Part shown: positions 1 to 8,313 of the stretch, one piece after another
Layout of the letters: each line of letters opens with the position of its first letter
How positions within the stretch are numbered: the stretch's first letter is position 1
NCBI GenBank assembly: GCA_002314145.1
Contig: DCCG01000026.1
Coordinates: 1 to 35,652, forward strand
Reading direction: 5' to 3'
From: Thalassolituus sp. UBA1087
GTDB lineage: Bacteria; Pseudomonadota; Gammaproteobacteria; Pseudomonadales; Oceanobacteraceae
Length of the DNA stretch: 35,652 nt
Program-made: the position numbers and the translations under genes
Notes under the pieces: model-generated
Database searches by the model: none
What the model was told of the DNA's origin: nothing
The model's input: only the letters and a program-made list of their open reading frames with translations

Positions 1-104
1 AAGGGACCTGGAGTTTCTCGCAAAAGTTTAAATAAAAATTTGTGGGACACTAGTGGCCTCCGGGGGCTGCTTTCCATCTTTCTGAATATCCGCAACAAAC
101 GCGA

Positions 105-1220
105 TCAATCGCTGCGCGGTTCCCGCTCCAGGTACTCCTGTGACTGCATTTCCAGCATCCGCGAGGTGGTACGCTGAAATTCAAATTCCAGCTTGCCCTG
201 CCCGTAAATCGCGGCGATCGCTGCATCCGCTGACATAATCACTTTTACACCACGATCGTAAAATTCATCGATCAGGTTGATAAAACGGCGCGCCAGATCG
301 TCATTTTTAGCGTTCATCACCGGTACATTGGAAATCAGTACCGCATGAAACTGTTTGCCCAGCTCAATGTAGTCATTCTGTGAGCGCGGGCCATCACACA
401 GGGCTTCAAATTCAAACCAGGCGACATCATCACACACGGCTTTGGCGGTAATGGTACGCCCCAGAATCTCCACGTCGACGTTATATTCCGCCTGGCGGGC
501 ATCAGGAATAATGCGGTTAAAACTTTCCTGCAGACTTTGCTCCGCCTCGCTGTCCAGCGGGTAATGGTAAAGCTCAGCCTGCTCCAGTGAACGCAGCCGG
601 TAATCGACACCGGAATCCACATTCACCACTTCGGTGTATTTATTCAGCAGTTTAATCGCCGGAATAAAACGATCGCGCTGCAGGCCGTCTTTATAAAGAC
701 CGTCCGGAATAATATTGGAGGTCGCCACCAGGGATACGCCGCGGTCAAACAGCTCCTGCATCAGGCCCCCCAGAATCATGGCATCACCGATGTCGGAGAC
801 AAAAAATTCGTCAAAACAGATCACCAGCGCTTCGTCGGCAATATTGTCAGCGATGATTTTCAGCGGGTTTTTCTCTCCGGCCAGCGTGGTCAGATCATGA
901 TGAACGCGCTGCATAAAGCGGTGGAAGTGGGTGCGCATTTTGCGTTTAATCGGCAAAGCTTCATAAAACGTATCCACCAGATAGGTTTTGCCGCGTCCGA
1001 CACCGCCCCAGAAATACAGGCCTTTTTCCGGTTCCGGCTTCTTCTTGCTCAGTTTGCCGGCCAGCTTTCCCAATACTCCCTGCTGACTGCGGCGCTTATC
1101 CGCCTCGACCAGATCATCAAACAGACGCTGCAGATGCTTAACCGCCATTTCCTGCGCGGCATCGTATGAAAAATCATCGCGTTTCAGGTCTTCCTGATAC
1201 AGTTCCCAGGGTGTACTCAC
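105..1220 (-). CDS. zapE: Cell division protein ZapE (AFG1-like ATPase)
   Basis: ZapE is a P-loop ATPase that acts at the Z-ring during constriction in gammaproteobacteria. The Walker A motif GGVGRGKT and the Walker B-like CFDEFFVSDIGDA are intact, followed by the family's ATSN sensor segment. I chose the GTG start at 1220 because AGGAG lies 7 bases upstream, giving 371 aa, close to the family's usual size; in-frame ATGs at 1253 and 1271 have poorer ribosome sites. The hydrolase gene lies 145 bases upstream on the same strand, so the two may share transcription. The family call is firm; the role in division is by homology. Confidence 0.93.
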   Translation of the reverse strand: MSTPWELYQEDLKRDDFSYDAAQEMAVKHLQRLFDDLVEADKRRSQQGVLGKLAGKLSKKKPEPEKGLYFWGGVGRGKTYLVDTFYEALPIKRKMRTHFHRFMQRVHHDLTTLAGEKNPLKIIADNIADEALVICFDEFFVSDIGDAMILGGLMQELFDRGVSLVATSNIIPDGLYKDGLQRDRFIPAIKLLNKYTEVVNVDSGVDYRLRSLEQAELYHYPLDSEAEQSLQESFNRIIPDARQAEYNVDVEILGRTITAKAVCDDVAWFEFEALCDGPRSQNDYIELGKQFHAVLISNVPVMNAKNDDLARRFINLIDEFYDRGVKVIMSADAAIAAIYGQGKLEFEFQRTTSRMLEMQSQEYLEREPRSD

Positions 1221-1365
1221 GGATTGGCTCCTGCGGAGAGTGATGGCGGACATCCCACCGGTTAGCGCCACCGCGCACCGGCGGCACGCAGCGGAGGATT
1301 TTCAGGGCGCGAAATGTAGCGAACACGGCCCGAAAGTGCAAATAACACACAGTTCAGCCGGCCTG

Positions 1366-2004
1366 TCAGAGGTGTTCCAGCAAGGGCGCAAGATCTTCTT
1401 TAAGGCTGGCTTTCAGATCGGTCAGGCGGCCATGAAAGAAGTGGCTGCCATCGGCAAACACGCGGAAATGCGGCGTGGGGATCACCAGCGACGCCCAGTT
1501 ATCAACCTCATCAAAGGGCACTACCTCATCGCCATCGCCCATATAGACAAAGGTTTCAAACTGGTTGGGTAAGGTATTGGGCGCGTCAAAGTGATGCACT
1601 GCCGGGGCCAGCAACACCAGCGCTGCCAGCTTCTCCGGCGCGCGGCAGGCCGCCAGACAGGCCATGCCGGCACCGAACGAAAAACCCGCCATAATGACTT
1701 TTTCCCAGCCCAGGGTGTTGAGCACGTAATCCAGCGCCGCCAGCACATCCTCCTGCTCACCTTTGCCGTGATCATGCTGGCCGTCACTGGCGCCGACGCC
1801 ACGGAAGTTAAAGCGCAGCGACGGCAGCCCCAGAGACGCTGCGGTGCGCGTTACTGTGGTCACCACCTTGTTATTCATAGTGCCCTGATGCAACGGATGC
1901 GGATGACACATGAGTACACCCAGTTGCGTTTGTTCTGCTTCTGCCAGACGCCCTTCCAGCACACCGGCCGGGCCCTGTATCTCAATTGCTTTTTCCTGCG
2001 CCAT
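1366..2004 (-). CDS. Alpha/beta hydrolase (COG2945-like)
   Basis: A 212-aa cytoplasmic hydrolase of the short alpha/beta family. The sequence shows the typical early CHPHP motif with an NNKVV segment, the RFNFRGVGAS oxyanion region, the nucleophile elbow GFSFGAG (Ser in GxSxG), an acidic residue near GDGDEVV and a late catalytic His in DGSHFFHG. There is no signal peptide. AGGAG lies 11 bases before the ATG. The substrate is unknown; relatives are annotated as dienelactone-hydrolase-like or simply predicted hydrolases. Confidence 0.85.
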   Translation of the reverse strand: MAQEKAIEIQGPAGVLEGRLAEAEQTQLGVLMCHPHPLHQGTMNNKVVTTVTRTAASLGLPSLRFNFRGVGASDGQHDHGKGEQEDVLAALDYVLNTLGWEKVIMAGFSFGAGMACLAACRAPEKLAALVLLAPAVHHFDAPNTLPNQFETFVYMGDGDEVVPFDEVDNWASLVIPTPHFRVFADGSHFFHGRLTDLKASLKEDLAPLLEHL

Positions 2005-2126
2005 AGCGCTGCCTACTCCTGATTATTCATGTGGATTTATCCGCCCCCGGCGGACGTGAGTCTGCCAGCCAAAGGGAGATATTTACCCATATTCATATAG
2101 CTAAATGTTATTAATCATGCCTTCTT

Positions 2127-2149
2127 ATATATCGGACATCTTGATATAT
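2127..2149. promoter_or_regulatory. Inverted repeat upstream of cysD
   Basis: ATATATC (2127-2133) and GATATAT (2143-2149) form a perfect 7-bp inverted repeat with a 9-bp spacer in the AT-rich leader of cysDN. It may be an operator or promoter element. CysB control is expected for cysDN in enteric relatives, but CysB sites are too degenerate to recognise here. Confidence 0.3.
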
Positions 2150-2201
2150 TTGCCGCCATTAAAACTGCCCGACATACACTTTACGGGAGCCATCGAACGA
2201 G

Positions 2202-3110
2202 ATGACTGACTACAACCTGACACACCTGAAACAGCTTGAGGCGGAGAGTATCCACATCATCCGCGAAGTCGCAGCCGAATTCGACAATCCGGTGATGCTT
2301 TACTCCATCGGTAAAGATTCCTCGGTGATGCTGCACCTGGCACGCAAAGCCTTTTACCCGGGTAAGCCGCCCTTCCCGCTGATGCACGTGGATACCACGT
2401 GGAAATTCCGCGAGATGATCGAATTCCGCGACAAAATGGCCGCCGAAGTCGGTATGGACCTTATTGTCCATATCAATGAGGAAGGTGTGAAGCAGGGAAT
2501 CGGACCTTTTACCCATGGTTCATCCAAACACACCGACGTCATGAAGACCCAGTCGCTGAAGCAGGCGCTGGATAAATACGGCTTTGATGCCGCCTTTGGT
2601 GGCGCACGCCGGGACGAAGAAAAATCCCGCGCCAAAGAACGCGTGTACTCCTTCCGTGACAGCAAACACCGCTGGGACCCGAAAAACCAGCGTCCGGAAC
2701 TGTGGAACCTGTACAACGGCAAAGTTAATAAAGGCGAAAGTATCCGCGTCTTCCCGCTGTCCAACTGGACCGAGCTGGACATCTGGCAGTACATCTATCT
2801 GGAGCAGATCCCGATTGTACCGCTCTACTTCTCTGACAAGCGCCCGGTCGTAGAACGCGATGGCATGCTGGTCATGGTGGATGACGACCGTATGCCGCTG
2901 GAAGAAGGCGAAGTACCGGAAATGAAATCCGTGCGTTTCCGCACCCTGGGCTGCTACCCGCTGACCGGTGCGGTGGAATCGGAAGCCGATACACTGCCGG
3001 AAATTATTCAGGAAATGCTGCTGACCACTACATCTGAACGTCAGGGCCGCGCCATTGACCATGATTCATCCGGTTCAATGGAGAAGAAAAAGCAAGAGGG
3101 GTACTTCTGA
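2202..3110 (+). CDS. cysD: Sulfate adenylyltransferase subunit 2 (CysD)
   Basis: Catalytic subunit of ATP sulfurylase, which makes adenosine 5'-phosphosulfate from ATP and sulfate in assimilatory sulfate reduction. The 302-aa length matches CysD. The N-terminal PP-loop reads YSIGKDSSVMLHL, followed by HVDTTWKF and the conserved FGGARRDEEKSRAKE motif. The C-terminus ends with the family's DHDSSGSMEKKKQEGYF tail. cysN starts one base after the stop codon, as expected for a two-subunit operon. Confidence 0.97.
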   Translation: MTDYNLTHLKQLEAESIHIIREVAAEFDNPVMLYSIGKDSSVMLHLARKAFYPGKPPFPLMHVDTTWKFREMIEFRDKMAAEVGMDLIVHINEEGVKQGIGPFTHGSSKHTDVMKTQSLKQALDKYGFDAAFGGARRDEEKSRAKERVYSFRDSKHRWDPKNQRPELWNLYNGKVNKGESIRVFPLSNWTELDIWQYIYLEQIPIVPLYFSDKRPVVERDGMLVMVDDDRMPLEEGEVPEMKSVRFRTLGCYPLTGAVESEADTLPEIIQEMLLTTTSERQGRAIDHDSSGSMEKKKQEGYF

Positions 3111-3111
3111 T

Positions 3112-4719
3112 ATGTCACACCAATCCGATCTGATTGCCTCCGATATTCTCGAATACCTGAAGCAACACGAAAACAAAGAACTGCTGCGCTTTCTGACCTG
3201 CGGCAACGTCGATGACGGTAAATCCACCCTCATCGGTCGCCTGCTGTTTGATTCCAAAATGATCTATGAAGATCAGCTGGCCTCCGTCACCAAAGACAGC
3301 AGCAAAGTCGGCACCACCGGCGACCGCCCGGACCTGGCACTGCTGGTTGATGGCCTGCAGGCTGAACGGGAACAGGGCATCACCATCGACGTAGCCTACC
3401 GCTACTTCTCGACTGCCAAGCGTAAGTTCATCATCGCCGACACCCCGGGACACGAGCAGTACACCCGCAATATGGCCACCGGTGCCTCCACCTGTGAGCT
3501 GGCGATTATTCTGATCGACGCCCGTTACGGCGTACAGACCCAGACCAAACGTCACAGCTTTATTGCCTCCCTGCTGGGCATCAAGCACGTGGTAGTGGCC
3601 GTGAACAAAATGGACCTGCTGGATTTTGATGAAGACACCTTCAACAAAATCAAAGAAGACTACCTCAAGTTCTCAGAAAACCTGCACCTGGAAAACATCT
3701 ACTTTGTGCCTATGTCAGCCCTCGATGGCGACAACGTGGTGGAAAAATCCCCGCGCAGCCCATGGTATGACGGCCAGACTCTGATGCAGATTCTGGAAAC
3801 CGTGGAAGTCCACAAAGACAAAAACCTGGAAAACTTCCGCTTACCGGTGCAATACGTTAACCGCCCGAATCTGGATTTCCGTGGTTTCTGCGGCACCATT
3901 GCCTCCGGCATCGTCAAACCCGGCGATACCATCATGGCGCTGCCCTCGCAGAAAACCAGCAAGGTTGAACGCATCGTCACCTACGACGGCGATCTGGATG
4001 AAGCCTTCGCCGGCCAGGCCATCACCCTGACACTGGAAGATGAAATCGACATCAGCCGTGGCGACGTTATCGTCAAAGTCGATGATCTGCCGACCGTGGC
4101 TAGTAAAATCAACGCCAACGTGGTGTGGATGACCGAACAGCCGCTGATTCCCGGCAAGCCTTACAGCCTGAAATTCGCCACCGGCGAAAGCGCCGGAACC
4201 GTCAGCAAAATTCACCATCTGGTGGACGTGAACACGCTGGAACAAAGTCAGGCCGATGAAGTTAAACTCAACGAAATCGCCCTCACCGAAGTGTCGCTGG
4301 ATAAGCCTGTGCCCTTCGATGCTTACAGCAAAATCCCGGGCACCGGGTCTTTCATCATCATTGACCGCCTGAGCAACGTCACCATTGGTGCCGGCATGAT
4401 CGTCGGTGCGGCGTCCGACTCTGACGACGACCGCGTGGTCAGCGCCGAAGATAAAGCCCGCCGCTTCAGCCAGAAGCCTGCCATCGTGGCCATCAACGCC
4501 GTTGATCCACAGGCCATTGCCGAAGCCCTGGACCGCCGTCTGTTCCAGATGGGGCGTGTCGCCGCCATCGCCAGCAACGACAGCGCCCTGTTCCTCAAAG
4601 CCGCAGGCCTGGTCGCGCTGGTACCCGGTGGTGCAGACCACGCTGATATCAGCCTGGCAGCGGACAACGAGAGCCTCGACAGCCTGATCGCGGATCTGCA
4701 GGAAGCCGGCATTATCTGA
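3112..4719 (+). CDS. cysN: Sulfate adenylyltransferase subunit 1 (CysN) with vestigial CysC-like tail
   Basis: GTPase subunit that drives CysD. The G motifs are clear: GNVDDGKST (G1), DTPGHEQY (G3), NKMDL (G4) and a SALDGDNV region (G5), followed by two EF-Tu-like beta-barrel domains. I chose ATG 3112 because AGAGGG lies upstream and cysD ends just before it; the longer frame runs back inside cysD. The product is 535 aa, against about 475 for stand-alone CysN and about 630 for CysN-CysC fusions. The extra tail (about residues 450-535) contains QKPAIVAI and LFQMGR segments that line up with the APS-kinase start, but the P-loop GLSGAGKS is absent. APS kinase activity is therefore unlikely from this protein. 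Confidence 0.95.
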   Translation: MSHQSDLIASDILEYLKQHENKELLRFLTCGNVDDGKSTLIGRLLFDSKMIYEDQLASVTKDSSKVGTTGDRPDLALLVDGLQAEREQGITIDVAYRYFSTAKRKFIIADTPGHEQYTRNMATGASTCELAIILIDARYGVQTQTKRHSFIASLLGIKHVVVAVNKMDLLDFDEDTFNKIKEDYLKFSENLHLENIYFVPMSALDGDNVVEKSPRSPWYDGQTLMQILETVEVHKDKNLENFRLPVQYVNRPNLDFRGFCGTIASGIVKPGDTIMALPSQKTSKVERIVTYDGDLDEAFAGQAITLTLEDEIDISRGDVIVKVDDLPTVASKINANVVWMTEQPLIPGKPYSLKFATGESAGTVSKIHHLVDVNTLEQSQADEVKLNEIALTEVSLDKPVPFDAYSKIPGTGSFIIIDRLSNVTIGAGMIVGAASDSDDDRVVSAEDKARRFSQKPAIVAINAVDPQAIAEALDRRLFQMGRVAAIASNDSALFLKAAGLVALVPGGADHADISLAADNESLDSLIADLQEAGII

Positions 4720-4742
4720 ACCGCCTGCAACGGCACCCAACA

Positions 4743-4768
4743 AGCCCGGCCCTGTGCCGGGCTTTTTT
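4743..4768 (+). terminator. Rho-independent terminator of cysDN
   Basis: AGCCCGGC (4743-4750), a five-base loop and GCCGGGCT (4756-4763) form an 8-bp GC-rich stem that runs straight into six T residues. It lies 24 bases after the cysN stop. Confidence 0.93.
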
Positions 4769-4890
4769 ATGGCCTTATCAGGGCCTTTATTAACGCGAAG
4801 GTTAAGAGCGCGCTTCACGCCATCCGCAAGGCCCCGGCCGGGCCTGCGACAGCCGTGACTAACTCTTTGAAAATTCTCATAAAAAAGTGT

Positions 4891-4918
4891 TTGACAGGTT
4901 CTGAAATCTTGGCATAAT
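4891..4918 (+). promoter_or_regulatory. Sigma70-type promoter of tRNA-Met
   Basis: A consensus -35 box TTGACA (4891-4896) and a -10 box CATAAT (4913-4918) are separated by 16 bases. The -10 box is followed by a GC-rich GCGCC discriminator as in stable-RNA promoters. The tRNA begins about 40 bases downstream. Confidence 0.85.
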
Positions 4919-4959
4919 ACGCGCCACTTGAGAGGCACAGCCACTCAGGTTGATGAAGT

Positions 4960-5036
4960 GGCTATGTAGCTCAGCTGGTTAGAGCACAGCATTCATAATG
5001 CTGGGGTCACTGGTTCAAGTCCAGTCATAGCCACCA
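4960..5036 (+). tRNA. tRNA-Met (CAT), elongator
   Basis: A complete 77-base cloverleaf with encoded CCA. The acceptor arms are GGCTATG (4960-4966) and CATAGCC (5026-5032); the anticodon stem is CAGCA/TGCTG around loop TTCATAA with anticodon CAT at 4994-4996; the T arm is ACTGG-TTCAAGT-CCAGT. It resembles elongator Met rather than initiator or the CAT-reading Ile tRNA. The 3' part from the anticodon loop onward belongs to the attL site and was probably supplied by the provirus. Confidence 0.97.
4992..5008 (+). other. attL core
   Basis: TTCATAATGCTGGGGTC spans the anticodon loop, the 3' anticodon stem and the variable loop of tRNA-Met and recurs exactly at 14464-14480. Crossover at an anticodon arm is typical of tyrosine integrases that use tRNA genes. 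Confidence 0.85.
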
Positions 5037-5046
5037 CGAATCTAGA

Positions 5047-5087
5047 AGCCTCGCAGGTTAGGAACAACTAACTTGCGGGGCTTTTTT
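5047..5087 (+). terminator. Terminator behind tRNA-Met
   Basis: A long stem (AGCCTCGCAGGTTAG with CTAACTTGCGGGGCT, two G-T wobbles) with a six-base loop and a six-T tract. A related terminator follows the second tRNA 3' half at 14518-14563, so this one probably came with the element. Confidence 0.92.
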
Positions 5088-5100
5088 CGTTGTGGGAGAT

Positions 5101-5149
5101 TCAAAACCAAAGCCAGTCCAGATAGACTGCAGGGAAATGGTGGTTTTGA
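5101..5149. repeat. Inverted repeat ahead of the first cargo gene
   Basis: TCAAAACCA (5101-5109) and TGGTTTTGA (5141-5149) are perfect inverted arms enclosing a smaller CAGTC/GACTG hairpin (5114-5118, 5125-5129). It sits between the tRNA terminator and the cargo gene start at 5166 and may be a structured leader or a protein-binding site. Its function is not known. Confidence 0.5.
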
Positions 5150-5165
5150 GTAAGAGGCTCAAGGA

Positions 5166-5971
5166 ATGAACGGCTGTAAAAATTGGCGCCCAATAATTCT
5201 AGTAATAGCAATATGTTGCATCATTGGATCTTCAATGGGAGCTGCAATTACAGCATTTATCTTGGACTGGCAAATACATGCCGGAGATGCGCTAACGGCA
5301 CTAGCAACGTTAACAACAGGTATATTGGCTATTGCAGCAGCCTGGTGGACAATTACAAGCAACCAAGAAATAAATCAAAAACAACTTACACAAATAGAGC
5401 AAGAAGCCAATCAAAACGGATATTACAATTTTAAAAATAACTTCTTTGAACACTTCTACAGAGTTCACCCAGACTTCTCTATAAATTCAAAGACATTTTC
5501 AGAATTCTTCAATGGAAAACCAGAAAAAGGAATTCCAAAGATCAATCCATTTGGCATCTATGGAATTATAGGAGGAACAGCAAGAGCACTAGATTACACA
5601 CTACAAATATACGACAAGAGAGATTCCTTCACAAAAGATGATTACGTTTTTTAATAAAAAACACAAGTTTAATCAATGAAATTTTCAACACAAAAAAACT
5701 CACCAATAAACTAGAAACACCAATATCTTACTTTAAAATAGATATACCATTCATAAATTATGAAGATGCAATTGAACTAAACCTAGACGCTTATATATTT
5801 TGCGAAGAAATAACTGAGTACATAAATTTATCCGTCTACGGCGCAAAAGATATTAATATAAAATCAATGAAAGAAAACTTCCATCGACTAAAAATAATTC
5901 AAAAAAATTTAAAAAAGACAACGACGACTAGTGATATTTCAAATAGAGCTAAAAATCTATTTCAGAAATAA
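5166..5971 (+). pseudogene. Frame-disrupted membrane protein, abortive-infection-like cargo
   Basis: The first reading frame (5166-5654, 162 aa) stops just after a run of six T residues (5647-5652). Adding one T, or a -1 shift, opens an uninterrupted frame to TAA at 5969-5971, giving about 268 aa. The N-terminus has two membrane segments (about residues 8-31 and 41-62), then a Gln/Glu-rich linker and a FKNNFFEHFYRVH segment. This layout resembles putative phage abortive-infection (putAbiC-type) proteins; that match is from pattern only. GAGG lies 8 bases before the ATG. The gene is very AT-rich, lies behind the tRNA terminator and abuts the convergent integrase with no gap. It could be a decayed gene, a phase-variable one, a frameshifting one, or a sequencing error in the T run. 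Confidence 0.65.
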
Positions 5972-6856
5972 TTAAACAAACAATCCAACCACCCCAGCCC
6001 TTTCCCCAAGTTTGCAGTTCTTCAGCGGGTTGAGTTCTAAGACCTGATTCAGGTAGTCAGGAGACAGATGGCTATAGCGCATGGTCATCTTCAGATCAGA
6101 GTGACCAAGGACTTTTTGCAGTGTGAGGATATCCCCGCCGTTCATCATGAAGTGTGATGCAAAGGTGTGCCGGAGAATGTGGGTCATCTGCCCTTCCGGA
6201 AACTGTATCTTTGAACGTTCCGCCGCTTTCCTGAATGCCGTCCGGCAGTTATCAAATAACCGTTTTTCCGTATGAGCCTTGCTCACTGCTTTGATTTCCA
6301 TCATCAGGGATTCACTGATGGGGACAGTTCGCCCTCTTCCGTTCTTTGTATCTGCAAACCTCAGTGCCGGCTGTTTGGTGTTCATCAGGCCTGTCCGGGG
6401 CAAATACTCAGCTTCCCCAAACCTTGCCCCAGTAGCCAGGCATATCTTAACCACGGTCGTCAGGTGCCGGTTCTTAGATTCTGTGCAGGCTTCCAGCAAA
6501 ATAGGTATCTGTTCCTTTGTCAGAAAGCCCATTTCCCGTTCAGCTTCCCGGAACTGCCGCATTTTCCCTAACGGGTTCTCAGCCTCATAGAAGCCGAGAC
6601 GATCCATCTCATTAAACAGTGCCCGAATGTACCGGAGTTCATGGTTAACGGTGGCAGGCTTAACCTCAGTGACTCTCACAGCCCGGTAATTGGCAAACAG
6701 GTCGGCAGTAAAGTCTGACAGAAGAGGATTACCCAGACGATCAGCGACAGCCTGCATACGGGAGTGACGGTATACGCCATCCTTCAGAGTTTTACCGTGG
6801 GCGTTATGCCAGAGGTCTATGAGCTCTGACAGATGGATTTCTGCCGGGTTAAGCAT
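5972..6856 (-). CDS. int: Tyrosine recombinase (phage integrase)
   Basis: A 294-aa integrase that would catalyse insertion into and excision from the tRNA-Met site. The core-binding part covers about residues 10-110. Catalytic residues are visible in order: Arg in CLATGARFGEAE, Lys in DTKNGRGRTVP, HxxR in THILRHTFASH, His in GHSDLKM and the nucleophile Tyr in MRYSHLSPDY. The ATG lies 3 bases after the stop of the 45-aa peptide gene, so it is probably translated from the rep transcript. The 3' end meets the first cargo gene. A truncated near-identical copy lies at 15442-15704. Confidence 0.93.
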   Translation of the reverse strand: MLNPAEIHLSELIDLWHNAHGKTLKDGVYRHSRMQAVADRLGNPLLSDFTADLFANYRAVRVTEVKPATVNHELRYIRALFNEMDRLGFYEAENPLGKMRQFREAEREMGFLTKEQIPILLEACTESKNRHLTTVVKICLATGARFGEAEYLPRTGLMNTKQPALRFADTKNGRGRTVPISESLMMEIKAVSKAHTEKRLFDNCRTAFRKAAERSKIQFPEGQMTHILRHTFASHFMMNGGDILTLQKVLGHSDLKMTMRYSHLSPDYLNQVLELNPLKNCKLGERAGVVGLFV

Positions 6857-6859
6857 GGT

Positions 6860-6997
6860 TCACAACGTTATAGTGAAGCCGAAGCCAAGGTAATCAAGAA
6901 GTAGCCCGGCCGAATAACCAATGGCAGCAGCTATTGGTGTTTGAATTAAGAACGCTTTGCCGAAGTGTTTAAAAAATTCAATTTCAAAATTATCCAT
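6860..6997 (-). CDS. 45-aa predicted membrane peptide between rep and int
   Basis: A short frame with ATG at 6995-6997 that overlaps the rep stop codon as TAATG, and a TGA stop 3 bases before the integrase ATG. It fills the rep-int gap exactly, which supports translation by coupling. The peptide starts MDNFEIEFFKHFGKAF and has one hydrophobic segment from about residue 16 to 45 rich in Ala, Gly and Leu. The function is unknown. It could be a small virion or inner-membrane component, or a regulator of integration. I do not recognise a family. Confidence 0.6.
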   Translation of the reverse strand: MDNFEIEFFKHFGKAFLIQTPIAAAIGYSAGLLLDYLGFGFTITL

Positions 6998-8313
6998 TAG
7001 GCAGCTACTCCATTAAGGCGATGGTCTCTTAATCGCTTGTCTACGAAGTCTGCGAGACAGAGAAAGAGTTCATCTGAGTGGCCGTACAGGAGCAGCCCGA
7101 AGTAGTCGGCGAGATCTGCTTCCAGGCCGGATGACAGAAGGTGTTTTACAACGTGTTCAGTAGTGAAGCCTTTGCGGGCTGCCAGCCTGAGGTGATTACC
7201 GATCCACATGGCCACATTACGGCGGGTCGGTTGTCCCGGGCTTTTTTTTTGATCCCGGGCATAGATGAAGGTCGGGTGAACATGAAACCACTCTATGTCC
7301 TGCATAAGCTTTTGCCATATCGGGTGGATATAGGTAGAGCTATGATGAAGCCGGAAGTTATTCAGGCAGTAATCCCAGAGCCCTTGCAGGTGAGGTTTCA
7401 GGTCGCGAGGTTCACGAATACAGACGCTCTGACCGGTTTTATTGAAGTTACCGTTTTCGAATTCTTTGATGATGCTGTGATGAATACGGAATTCTAACCT
7501 GTGAACAGTATCCGCTTCATTGCCGTCCTTCCCATCCCTGTATTCGCATTCAAAGGGATCATCTAAGCCCGGTGTGCGCTTCCAGAGGGTTTCACAGAAG
7601 TCCAGCTTGTCAGACTTCACAGCTTCCTCTGATTTGTTGTACAGGCACATCTGCAGGGAGCTGGAATTGCCAAAAAGGTAAGTCTGGCCCTGCCCGTAGA
7701 TAAAGGCTGCCGTAGCCGCTTCAAAATTGGCAGAGCTGATGCCGTTAACCTTTAGGTTTCGCTTTGAACGTGTGGCCAGCTTGGTCTCAAAATCATCAGG
7801 CAGTTCAAGGCCTTTCATATCCACGCACATATGAACAGCCATGCCGGAGGCTTCCAGAGTATCGCCAAAGATGTTCCCGATCTGCCGCAGGCGATTTGTC
7901 AGCTGCTCTAAGCCTAAATCGTCAATCAGCTGAGGGGTTACCTCAATTTTCAGGTGTGGGCCCCTCTGATCCGCTTCTGCATAGAAGGACTTGAGCAGAA
8001 CAACCATGCCGATCTGCAAATTTTTCAGGATATATTGATACCCGGACTTTTTACCGGAGCCGGCCAGCTTCCATTCTATTTCACCGATCTGAATCACGTC
8101 TGAGGCTTTGGTGTCGTAATGGGTTTTGATCTGTTCCAGCACGGCAGGACGGATGCTGCAGGTGTACAGCTGACGAATGGTGTCTATGCCGGTATGCAGA
8201 AAGCGCAGTTTTGAAAGATCATATTCAGCGGTGAGCCGTTCTGTGTAATACACATCAGAACCAGTATCCCGGTCATAAACGCGTTTCATCTGTTTATTTT
8301 CAAAGCGTGCCAT
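6997..8313 (-). CDS. rep: Phage replication initiation protein (rolling-circle Rep)
   Basis: A 438-aa protein resembling the replication initiators of Pf1/CTX-type filamentous phages (Rep_trans-like). Such proteins nick the double-stranded replicative form to start rolling-circle synthesis. Features include an N-terminal region through TGIDTIRQLYTCSIRP, a central HMCVDMKGLELP segment and VHRLEFRIHH, which fits an HUH/Rep-type core; I cannot assign the catalytic Tyr with certainty. The gene lies just downstream of the hairpin-rich non-coding region (8314-8591) and is coupled to the 45-aa peptide and int. Confidence 0.85.
   Translation of the reverse strand: MARFENKQMKRVYDRDTGSDVYYTERLTAEYDLSKLRFLHTGIDTIRQLYTCSIRPAVLEQIKTHYDTKASDVIQIGEIEWKLAGSGKKSGYQYILKNLQIGMVVLLKSFYAEADQRGPHLKIEVTPQLIDDLGLEQLTNRLRQIGNIFGDTLEASGMAVHMCVDMKGLELPDDFETKLATRSKRNLKVNGISSANFEAATAAFIYGQGQTYLFGNSSSLQMCLYNKSEEAVKSDKLDFCETLWKRTPGLDDPFECEYRDGKDGNEADTVHRLEFRIHHSIIKEFENGNFNKTGQSVCIREPRDLKPHLQGLWDYCLNNFRLHHSSTYIHPIWQKLMQDIEWFHVHPTFIYARDQKKSPGQPTRRNVAMWIGNHLRLAARKGFTTEHVVKHLLSSGLEADLADYFGLLLYGHSDELFLCLADFVDKRLRDHRLNGVAA

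Noticed and set aside
3841..4944. 367-codon minus-strand frame
   Set aside because: It is antisense to cysN and the terminator; its composition mirrors cysN codon bias and it has no ribosome site or recognisable domain.
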